Assembly (NCBI GenBank): GCA_016200325.1
Contig: JACQEZ010000008.1
Span: 62,001 to 126,000, forward strand
Source: Candidatus Manganitrophaceae bacterium
GTDB taxonomy: Bacteria; Nitrospirota; Nitrospiria; SBBL01; Manganitrophaceae
DNA length: 64,000 nucleotides
Direction: 5' to 3'
Below, piece after piece: positions 41,317-48,826 of the stretch. The notes below the pieces were generated by a model. That model saw only the letters and a program-made list of their open reading frames with translations. It was not told the origin of the DNA and did not search any database. Numbering within the stretch: the first letter of the stretch is position 1; each line of letters starts with the position of its first letter. The translations under genes were made by a program, and so were the position numbers.

Positions 41317-42438
41317 GTGCGAGATGACTTATTAAGAAGAGGGAATCGTCACAGCCATGCTGCGTATGTTACCTTCTTAATTTTCTTTGCTACCCTGTTT
41401 TTTTCATCAGGAAAGGCATTTGGGGTATGCAATTTAGTTGGAGCAGTCACAAAACCTGATAGCACCACACAAACCCGTTGTACCGAACTCCGTACGACAC
41501 CGACTGATCGCCTCGCACCCGGTTTTGATCCATCCAAGTTACTCTCTCACAGCTTTCTCGGCGAGGTCGGGGGAACAGCTGCAATTGATAGCGCCCTTGA
41601 GCTCTTTGTCGTTCTTGGTCCTGGGGAAATCACTGGCAATCCATTTGGTCAGCTTCTGGATAAAACCACCACCCTTTGTAGTGAAATGGGGGGACCGATT
41701 GGGCATGAATGCCAGGGACTAAATACTATCTCTTTAGGTCGTGCTAAATTCAATACAGCGACCCAAAATGATCTTCCCCCCAGTACAGGCCCGTGTTACG
41801 ATAATTCTATTCCTCCCTCTCCAGGACTTCAAATAACAGCATCGAGCAGTCCCAGTAGCTTCAGCAACCCTCCACCTAATTCACAAATCGATTGCCCTGC
41901 AAACGACACTTCAGGTTATCTTCATAATAATTTTGTCACCCAGGGAGATTTTTTTCCATTCCAGCTCATTCATGTGGGGTTTGATAGCATTATCACCTTT
42001 GAGGCCGTACCGGGCGGAACGACCTCGCCCAAAACCCTTCTACCCTGCACGGCCCCATCCGGTTGGACCTGTGTGAATAGTAGCCAAACCGTAAAACAAA
42101 TAACGGGTGTTTTTAATGACCTTGGAACAGGCTCTTTTACCGCGCCTGGAGCAGGAGATCAAATCGTAGTCAATAATGTCTCCGCTTGGTCAGTCCAATC
42201 AAAAGGAGACCTGAAATTCACCTCTCCTACGATTGCATGGACACAACAAGTTACTGATCCTGATTTTTCCGGTGTTGCAATCTCAGGATTTGACGAGCTG
42301 ACTTCCGGATCTTTTACATACTGCCAGGGATCACATGCTTCTGGCGGTCCCTGCGAAACAAATAACGTACCACAGGTTTCATATACTTCGGGAGATAGCC
42401 AAAGAAATGGTACATTCAGTACGTTGGGAGGAGACTAA
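41317..42438 (+). CDS. secreted array protein 1 (unknown family)
   Basis: 373 residues with a signal peptide ending KAFG; the mature part begins VCNLVG. It carries diverged forms of the blocks shared by all six array proteins: APGFDPS, ALELFVVLGPGEITGNPFG, ITGVFNDLGTG near the GAGDQIVV strand, IAWTQQVTDPDFSG, and GSFTYCQG followed by SYTSGDSQ. Block two (ALELF...GPGExTGN) is shared closely with array protein 2 only. About a dozen cysteines suggest disulfides outside the cytoplasm. It starts with GTG after AGGGGAAA, 61 bases after moaA. No known domain is recognised. Confidence 0.72.
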   Translation: MRDDLLRRGNRHSHAAYVTFLIFFATLFFSSGKAFGVCNLVGAVTKPDSTTQTRCTELRTTPTDRLAPGFDPSKLLSHSFLGEVGGTAAIDSALELFVVLGPGEITGNPFGQLLDKTTTLCSEMGGPIGHECQGLNTISLGRAKFNTATQNDLPPSTGPCYDNSIPPSPGLQITASSSPSSFSNPPPNSQIDCPANDTSGYLHNNFVTQGDFFPFQLIHVGFDSIITFEAVPGGTTSPKTLLPCTAPSGWTCVNSSQTVKQITGVFNDLGTGSFTAPGAGDQIVVNNVSAWSVQSKGDLKFTSPTIAWTQQVTDPDFSGVAISGFDELTSGSFTYCQGSHASGGPCETNNVPQVSYTSGDSQRNGTFSTLGGD

Positions 42439-43740
42439 ATGCTCCTTTCAATGAAACAAGCCCCTGCTAAAAACAGAAGCTCCGAATCGATCATGGTGAT
42501 CGGCTCTGGACTTTCAGCTAAGAGCCACCTGCATGGGAAAGCACTCCTCACTTTTTTTGTCCTCTTTTTTATTTTGAGAATCAGTCCAATAGTATACTCT
42601 CAAGAGTTTGTTATCTTTACAAAGACCCAAGATCAACGTTTTCCAGCTTGCACTTCAACTTCACAACCACAATGTGAACGATTCAACGCAAGTCAGCCCC
42701 CATGCGCAGCAACCCTTTCTACATTCACATGCCGCGGCTATGATCCCACTCGAAACATCAGTTCAGGTTTGACAACTCCAATCAACTGCGCTGATATTCA
42801 AACCAATTGCCCCGCTCCAGCCGATGGGGCGCTTGAGCTTTTCATGCGACTGGGTCCGGGTGAAGCAACTGGAAATATGCACGGACGGATTCAAGGAGTT
42901 AATGGAAGCCTTTGTAAAGAAATCTCCTCTGTCGATCCTGCAAGCAAACTTTGCGCGGGAATTGGCAATCTTAATTTGGGTATTGAAAAATACAACCCTA
43001 AAAGTCAAGACGACAATGCTCCTTGCGTCGGATTACTGGATAACTCCTCTTCTACAGGAACGGGGACGCCCAATGCATCGGAGAACTGTACAAATCCGAC
43101 GGGAAATGGAATCAATACCGCTGGTATGACTTCTGCCGACGGTCCTCATGGATTTGCTGAACAGTTTTCACGCAATGATGATTTTTTCCCGGGTGCAATC
43201 GAGCATGCCGGATTCAAATTCGGCGTGACCTTCAAGTGGATGGATCAAAATGATCTTACGATTTGTAATCAAAATCGAACTGGGATGGTCCAACATACTT
43301 CTGTGTGCACGTATGCAGATCAGAGTGTTGAACAGGTGACTGCACTCGATTCCGATCTCGGGATCGGTACCCGAGCCAACCCCGGACCGGGGGACCAGGT
43401 GGTCCAGATTAATGTTCTAGGTTGGTCCGCAAAGAATAATGATGACATCTACACGACTGCCGGAAATGCAGCAAACCAAGCAGCAGGGATTAATCCAAGA
43501 ATTGCGTGGAAGCAAACGATAAATGATCCAAACTTTTCAGGTCTTTCGGGATATAACGATGAAATGAACGGGGCCTTCACTTATTGCCATGGTGCTCACA
43601 ACACTTCGGGAGATCCTTGCTTTTCGGTGGTTCTTCCAGATGCGGTATATCCGACCGGAACCAGTCAGACAATCGGCGATTTCAAGAGTTGCTTGCATTA
43701 TGATCCGTCTACCGGTACTACCGGAGGGAACTGTCCATGA
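42439..43740 (+). CDS. secreted array protein 2 (unknown family)
   Basis: 433 residues. A long basic N-region leads to a hydrophobic core and cleavage near IVYSQ; one of the inner Met codons could be the real start. Shared blocks: CRGYDPTR, ALELFMRLGPGEATGNMHG, GIEKYNPKSQDD, DDFFPGAIEHAGF (paired with GDFFPFQLIHVGF in protein 1), NPGPGDQVVQINVLGWS, IAWKQTINDPNFSG, GAFTYCHG and YPTGTSQTIGD. It begins on the base after the stop of gene 1 and its own stop overlaps gene 3 by four bases, so the genes are translationally linked. Confidence 0.72.
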   Translation: MLLSMKQAPAKNRSSESIMVIGSGLSAKSHLHGKALLTFFVLFFILRISPIVYSQEFVIFTKTQDQRFPACTSTSQPQCERFNASQPPCAATLSTFTCRGYDPTRNISSGLTTPINCADIQTNCPAPADGALELFMRLGPGEATGNMHGRIQGVNGSLCKEISSVDPASKLCAGIGNLNLGIEKYNPKSQDDNAPCVGLLDNSSSTGTGTPNASENCTNPTGNGINTAGMTSADGPHGFAEQFSRNDDFFPGAIEHAGFKFGVTFKWMDQNDLTICNQNRTGMVQHTSVCTYADQSVEQVTALDSDLGIGTRANPGPGDQVVQINVLGWSAKNNDDIYTTAGNAANQAAGINPRIAWKQTINDPNFSGLSGYNDEMNGAFTYCHGAHNTSGDPCFSVVLPDAVYPTGTSQTIGDFKSCLHYDPSTGTTGGNCP

Positions 43741-45149
43741 GTCTTTTTAATAAAAAATGGCGGTTGCTCTCCCATGCGTTGGTTGCAACGATCTTCTTTT
43801 CCTTACTTATAGTGGATAAGACTGAAGCGCAACTGTCGGGTGCAAGTGATTTTAATATTAATTCCAGCAGTATTGCCCAGCGGCGGGCCGGCAGTGCAAC
43901 CGATCCAAATAATTTTGCTCGGAATAATCCCGGTTTTGACCCCTGTCTCAGTCCAACCGGAATTCAGAGCGGCGCAAAATGTGACGGCAATACGAATCCC
44001 GCCTCCGGTACAATTCCTCTCCTTTCAGCAAAAAATTTTGGTGGTGCAACAAATGATGATAACAACCGTCAAGGCGGATTCTTTCATGCTACGAGCTTTG
44101 GTGCTGTAACAGATAATATGTTCGGAGCCGTCTCTGCGATTGTCAATTGTGGAAAAGATGGAATTTGCGGAGGAGCCAATGCAGCCGATGATAATGACCC
44201 TACCTTTTGTGGAGATCCAGCGGTCGATACGGGCGTGGTAACCGGCCAGAACTGTGGAAACCTTCGCTACAATCCTACGCGACAGGAGATGAAAATTCCT
44301 CAAGGATCTAACAGCTTTCACTCCTCCAACTTTCCACTCAGGCGATTTTTCTCGCTTGAGGTAGTATCAGAAGATAAAGACCAGAACGGAGACGGAGTTG
44401 CAGATTATGACAAATGGGGAAGTCCTGCAGGTTCACCGATCATCAAAACACCTGACAGAACCAGCTTTTGCGGATATACGAGTCCGACTGTTTCCCTATA
44501 TGGTGTCACGGTCCCAAACGATCCCAGCTTAAAAGCAGTCTGTCAGGGACCTCTGATGTTTGCTGGAATCGGTACCGGTTTTTCTACTGATTTTACATTT
44601 AGACGTGCACCCTCGTCTGGGACCTTCAACTGCGGCAAAGATCCGAGACTGGCTACCGTTCAAACGACTACGGATCTGACATGTAGCGTGATGGGGGTCA
44701 TCGTGGAAACGCAGCTTGAAACGGGTTTCCCCGACCAGCACACCGAAATGGGAGCTTACTTCCATCTGACAAATCCTGATTGCGTTGGATCATCAACCGG
44801 TGTTGGAGGAAACAACGATTGCGCTGCCGCAAACATTAAACCAGGAACTGGAAATCTATTGTCCTTAACAGAATCTCATACGCCAGCGGCCTACAGAGGA
44901 GGAAGCGATCCGGTCCCAGCCACCATAACTATTAATTGGGCACAACACGTCACCGACCCCGATATCGCTGGAGCGATTGATCCGAACCAACCCGCTGCAT
45001 TTAGTTCAACCATGGCCGGTTCATTCCAGATCTGTAATCGAAATGTTTGGGCAACCTGTAATCAGACTTTCCCCTCCGTCAATGCTCCAACCGGGGAAAG
45101 TCAAACACGCGGAGATCCGAACTTCTTCATCGGGATCGACGGAAACTAA
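43737..45149 (+). CDS. secreted array protein 3 (unknown family)
   Basis: 470 residues, signal peptide ending KTEA. It has the second subtype of the blocks: NPGFDPCLSPTG followed by AKCDGN, FGAVTDNMFGAV, QNCGNLRYNPTRQEMKIPQG, ITINWAQHVTDPDIAG, GSFQICNRN and APTGESQTRGD. An extra segment near residues 211-225 contains DKDQNGDGVADYD, a calcium-loop pattern of the thrombospondin type 3 / dockerin kind that the others lack. The ATG overlaps the previous stop (ATGA). Confidence 0.72.
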   Translation: MSLFNKKWRLLSHALVATIFFSLLIVDKTEAQLSGASDFNINSSSIAQRRAGSATDPNNFARNNPGFDPCLSPTGIQSGAKCDGNTNPASGTIPLLSAKNFGGATNDDNNRQGGFFHATSFGAVTDNMFGAVSAIVNCGKDGICGGANAADDNDPTFCGDPAVDTGVVTGQNCGNLRYNPTRQEMKIPQGSNSFHSSNFPLRRFFSLEVVSEDKDQNGDGVADYDKWGSPAGSPIIKTPDRTSFCGYTSPTVSLYGVTVPNDPSLKAVCQGPLMFAGIGTGFSTDFTFRRAPSSGTFNCGKDPRLATVQTTTDLTCSVMGVIVETQLETGFPDQHTEMGAYFHLTNPDCVGSSTGVGGNNDCAAANIKPGTGNLLSLTESHTPAAYRGGSDPVPATITINWAQHVTDPDIAGAIDPNQPAAFSSTMAGSFQICNRNVWATCNQTFPSVNAPTGESQTRGDPNFFIGIDGN

Positions 45150-45158
45150 GGCGACATT

Positions 45159-46466
45159 ATGAAATTGTTCTACTTAATAGTCGGCGCTCTCTGTCTCCTC
45201 TTTCTCTCAGAACCACTCTCGTATGCTCAGACCCAGGATTTCTTCAGTGCGACATCCACTGCAAACAGCCGCTACAAAAACTCAGGCGGTGGGAATGACT
45301 GCCTAAATTGTCCAGGATTTAATCCCTGTAATGGATCAACCATTGGGGGAACCAGTTGCGACGGCAATGGCCTGCTCCGCCAAACGACGGTAGATGTTAG
45401 CCTGAATGTGACTCAGGTCGGTCTTGTCGGTCCGCAGGTCTGCATCTCACTCTGTGTCGGAACACCGAGCAATCCGACAAATGACTCTAAATTAGAAGTA
45501 AAAGCAAGTCCACTCTTCGCGACGACCGGCCCGGGTGCTGTTACAGACAATATGTTTAATGCCATTGCGGACCCAACACGAACAGATGCAGAAGTGGCTG
45601 CGGGATCTCCCGCATTTGGCAGAGGAACTCGCGCTCCCAGCAAGTGTGGAAACAGTGCCGCGGACGGAAGCTTTGATTCCACGATTGATCCGGGAATCCG
45701 ATCCGGTCTGAACTGCGGTTATTTGCGATATGATCCGACAACCCAGGGTATGACAATTCCCGTTGGGAATAATACGCTCCCAACAAGCCAGACGATGTTA
45801 CGTGTTAACACAATGACACTAACATCGAATTCTGGAACCTCCTGTGTCCTCGCAACCGATCCGCCACGCGCAAATAATACTGGAACCGGTTGCGATAAAA
45901 TTGATTTCAATGCTTCTGCCCATGCATTTACAAATCAGTTTCCGACTGGAACCGATTGGACAAGCGGAGCGTTCACCTCTATTCCGAATGGCCTCTATAA
46001 TGAATTTTCATTCAGCAGGGGAGTTGTTTGTCGAACGGATACAGGAGATACAACGTGTGTTAAGCAGAGTATTGTTCAGGAGACCCAAACAGAGAACGGA
46101 CCGGGTCCTTCCCATGCAGAATGGGCTTTTTTTTGGTCGACAAAGAATGTCGATCCTGCCGGTACACCCTCCTCCGGAGGAGCCACCTGTGGCAGCCCGA
46201 TTAATGGAGTTGCTCAGACAACAGGGGGAAAGGTTTGCGTACACTGGTTTTCGGACTATGAGGATTCTCCTTGCAAAATCGTGGGGACATATAACCCAAA
46301 CACAGACCCAGGCAGTTGCCGAGGCGTCGCGAGTGGATATGGATTCCTCGACGTAAGTGAGGGTTATTTTATTTATAACGGGGATGCAGCCGCACCCGGC
46401 CCGACAAGCTATCCATTGGGTCCAGCCGCCTCATTTGGAACCATCACCGGGTCTACAAGCCCATGA
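45159..46466 (+). CDS. secreted array protein 4 (unknown family)
   Basis: 435 residues, signal peptide ending LSYA. Blocks: QDFFSAT at the mature N-terminus, CPGFNPCNGSTIGGTSCDG, TGPGAVTDNMFNAI, GLNCGYLRYDPTTQGMTIP, the C-terminal EGYFIYNG and SYPLGPA. The central part is the most divergent and adds many cysteines (CVHWFSDYEDSPC). It starts 9 bases after gene 3. After it come 128 A+T-rich bases with a possible TATAAT at 46527-46532 but no good -35 box, so genes 5 and 6 may have some transcription of their own. Confidence 0.72.
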   Translation: MKLFYLIVGALCLLFLSEPLSYAQTQDFFSATSTANSRYKNSGGGNDCLNCPGFNPCNGSTIGGTSCDGNGLLRQTTVDVSLNVTQVGLVGPQVCISLCVGTPSNPTNDSKLEVKASPLFATTGPGAVTDNMFNAIADPTRTDAEVAAGSPAFGRGTRAPSKCGNSAADGSFDSTIDPGIRSGLNCGYLRYDPTTQGMTIPVGNNTLPTSQTMLRVNTMTLTSNSGTSCVLATDPPRANNTGTGCDKIDFNASAHAFTNQFPTGTDWTSGAFTSIPNGLYNEFSFSRGVVCRTDTGDTTCVKQSIVQETQTENGPGPSHAEWAFFWSTKNVDPAGTPSSGGATCGSPINGVAQTTGGKVCVHWFSDYEDSPCKIVGTYNPNTDPGSCRGVASGYGFLDVSEGYFIYNGDAAAPGPTSYPLGPAASFGTITGSTSP

Positions 46467-46594
46467 AGGTATATACCATATGGATATTTTACCTAATTTT
46501 TTTATACCATTTTTAGTTTTTGTGTTTATAATAGTTAAATAAGGGAGGTAAGTTTTAAGGCAAGATTTCAAGCGCCTTTAATCAGGAGGAACCA

Positions 46595-47569
46595 ATGAAC
46601 ACCATCCATCACACATCCACTAAAAAGATTGCGCTACTTGTAGCGGCAATCGGCATTCTGGCTTTGTCATGCCAGGCCGCCTTCGCCCAGTCGAATGATT
46701 TTTTCAGCAATACTCAATCGACCGACCTTCGAGCGGCAGCCGGCACGCCGACTGCTCCCGGTTTTGATCCCTGTCGCGGTGGAACCACAATCAATTCGAC
46801 CACCTGTTCTGGAGCCACTGCAGGATCGGAGCCTCTTTTGGATGCGGTGAATCTGACCACCCTCTTCCCCAAACTCGGACCAGGCGCCGTGACCGATAAC
46901 ATGTTTGGAAAAGTCGAGCGACCGACTGGCGCCTTTATATTGCAATGTAATTCCGGTGCCTCTTTCGGCGCAGACCGTCTTAATTGCGGCGACGGCAAGT
47001 GGGATCCTAGCTTGGAAGGCCAAACCCTTCCTACAGCGGGTACCAATCTAACCAGCGCAATGGCGGTCAATACACCGATTGATATGGATTCTGGAAGCGG
47101 TACGGCAGCACATCATCACTCCCAAATGGAGAGCGGATTCGTCTGGAACCCTACCAACGGCGCCATTACCGTTCCAGTGAATACTGCAAATATGCCGAAT
47201 ATCGTGGGTGCACCCACTGCGGATTCTTGTGCCGCGGGAAGTACCGCCAATCCAAGAGTCTGCGGACAGGATTCGTTAATTGAAACAACTGCCTTTGATG
47301 CCTCGACAGAAGTGGTTGTTAGCTTGGCAACCTCTTGGAGCACAACTAACGATGCGGCTGGCACAATGGGTGGGAATCCCACCGTCAGTTGGCGGAGTCA
47401 CATCGTTCAGGGAGAGTTTGTCGGCGGTGGCACCTTTGACCAAACCCTTCAGGGGAGTTTCGTTTACAATGGGACAAACCCAAGCTTTAATGCCACCCAA
47501 TATCCAAACGGCGAGAGCTTCACAATCCGTGCAGGTGGCGGCGGATCACCGGTTGAAACCATTCCATAA
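46595..47569 (+). CDS. secreted array protein 5 (unknown family)
   Basis: 324 residues, signal peptide ending QAAFA. It is the shortest and cleanest example of the family: NDFFSNTQSTDLR, APGFDPCRGGT with TCSG, KLGPGAVTDNMFG, LNCGDGKWDPSLEGQTLP, a middle of beta-rich Thr/Ser/Asn sequence, ATSWSTTNDAAG, GNPTVSWRSHIVQGEF, GSFVYNG and QYPNGESFTI. AGGAGGAACC precedes the start. Its closest match in the array is protein 6. Confidence 0.75.
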   Translation: MNTIHHTSTKKIALLVAAIGILALSCQAAFAQSNDFFSNTQSTDLRAAAGTPTAPGFDPCRGGTTINSTTCSGATAGSEPLLDAVNLTTLFPKLGPGAVTDNMFGKVERPTGAFILQCNSGASFGADRLNCGDGKWDPSLEGQTLPTAGTNLTSAMAVNTPIDMDSGSGTAAHHHSQMESGFVWNPTNGAITVPVNTANMPNIVGAPTADSCAAGSTANPRVCGQDSLIETTAFDASTEVVVSLATSWSTTNDAAGTMGGNPTVSWRSHIVQGEFVGGGTFDQTLQGSFVYNGTNPSFNATQYPNGESFTIRAGGGGSPVETIP

Positions 47570-47593
47570 TTTATGAATCTAGGGAGGTCGAAC

Positions 47594-48619
47594 ATGAACA
47601 TCATCAATAAAAAAGCCTTCACGGTGCCGGTGTTCCTGATTGGGATCTTGACTCTGGCGGCAACCCAAGCACGGGCAGTCGATTTCAACATGAACACCCA
47701 GCTGACCGATCTTCGATCAGATGGGAGCAACCAAAATCCGGGATTTAATCCGTGCAGAGGAGGAACACGGCAAGCAGATGGGAGTTGCGGTGGTGCCCTC
47801 GTTCAGGATAGCAGCGCTCTTGCTTTGTTGGACCCGGATAACCTTAAGACAGTCTTCCCAAGCCTCGGTCCTGGTGCGATCACGGACAATATGTTCGGCA
47901 TTGTCTCCGGACAAGATGCAAGTGGAACTCCAATTGCCGTAACCGCCTGCGGGAAGGTCACCAATGCGTCATTGGCCGGTTTAAACTGCGGCGATCTGCG
48001 GTTTGATCCAGCATCTCAAGGCCAAAGCACCCTTCTCTCTGGCGTTAATAGTGTTAATAACACCTTGGTTGCCGGTGGCGCAGGTCTTAACATGAACACT
48101 CAATTCGTCGCTGATTTCTGCGCGGGTGGGGCAACTGACTGCCAAATTACCGGAACGCAAAAAGATGCTGCCCATACCGGATTTAATATTACCAATAACT
48201 TCAATTTCCTTACCTCCAGCGCGACAGCAAGTATCGTGACAGGTTCTGATAATATTCGGCAAGTCACGGCTGTTAAAACGACTGGCGCTGGAACACAAGT
48301 TGCGCCGGGAACGGGCGATCAACTTGTAGTTGTCAATGCCAGTTGGGCAACGACTGGAGGGAATCCCTCCTCGAATGATGCCGCGGTCGGCCCCAGCAGC
48401 CTGACTGTCACCTGGAGCCAGACGCTGTCTGACCCAGATCAGTCTGGGACCGGCAGTGGATCGTTTACCCAGAACATCAGCGGAAGCTTTGTTTATCAGG
48501 GTACAGCTGCCGCCGTCTCCGCGCAATATCCCAATGGGAGAACACAAACGGAGCGGAGCATCGGAACTGCCGCTGGTTCGATTGTCGGAGAAACGTTGGA
48601 TTTCCCTCTCGTACCATAG
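47594..48619 (+). CDS. secreted array protein 6 (unknown family)
   Basis: 341 residues, signal peptide ending QARA. Blocks: VDFNMNTQLTDLR, NPGFNPCRGGT with SCGG, SLGPGAITDNMFG, LAGLNCGDLRFDPASQGQ, GTGDQLVVVNASWATTGG, LTVTWSQTLSDPDQSG, GSFVYQG and QYPNGRTQTERS. The start is placed at the ATG after GGGAGG rather than seven codons upstream, where that Shine-Dalgarno sequence would be coding. A perfect 14-bp terminator follows 25 bases after its stop and closes the array. Confidence 0.75.
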   Translation: MNIINKKAFTVPVFLIGILTLAATQARAVDFNMNTQLTDLRSDGSNQNPGFNPCRGGTRQADGSCGGALVQDSSALALLDPDNLKTVFPSLGPGAITDNMFGIVSGQDASGTPIAVTACGKVTNASLAGLNCGDLRFDPASQGQSTLLSGVNSVNNTLVAGGAGLNMNTQFVADFCAGGATDCQITGTQKDAAHTGFNITNNFNFLTSSATASIVTGSDNIRQVTAVKTTGAGTQVAPGTGDQLVVVNASWATTGGNPSSNDAAVGPSSLTVTWSQTLSDPDQSGTGSGSFTQNISGSFVYQGTAAAVSAQYPNGRTQTERSIGTAAGSIVGETLDFPLVP

Positions 48620-48644
48620 AGAGTTTTCAGATATTGTCATCGCG

Positions 48645-48680
48645 AAAGAGGAGAGATCAAGCGATCTCTCCTCTTTTTTT
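48645..48680 (+). terminator. intrinsic terminator closing the array
   Basis: AAAGAGGAGAGATC (48645-48658), loop AAGC, then the perfect complement GATCTCTCCTCTTT (48663-48676) continuing into TTTT. A 14-bp stem with a U-tract is the strongest terminator in the window. Confidence 0.9.
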
Positions 48681-48763
48681 GTCCTTCGGTTGAGGGGATT
48701 AAGAAGAAACGAGCCGAAATAACTATTTTTCATTTCCTCTTTTAATTAGCGAACTCACAAAAG

Positions 48764-48791
48764 TTGACAAAGACCCCGCCTGTGGTAACCT
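48764..48791 (+). promoter_or_regulatory. extended -10 promoter
   Basis: TTGACA (48764-48769), 16-base spacer, TAACCT (48786-48791) preceded by TGTGG. It drives the lipoprotein gene at 48827. Confidence 0.6.
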
Positions 48792-48826
48792 AAAACAAGC
48801 TTCCTTTTATTCCGGCGGAGGATTTT

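Noticed and set aside
41317-48619. Array proteins as PEP-CTERM or LPXTG-sorted proteins, or as type IV pilins
   Set aside because: The C-termini lack VPEP or LPXTG plus a membrane anchor, and the N-termini have ordinary Sec signals without a prepilin G/FxxxE site.
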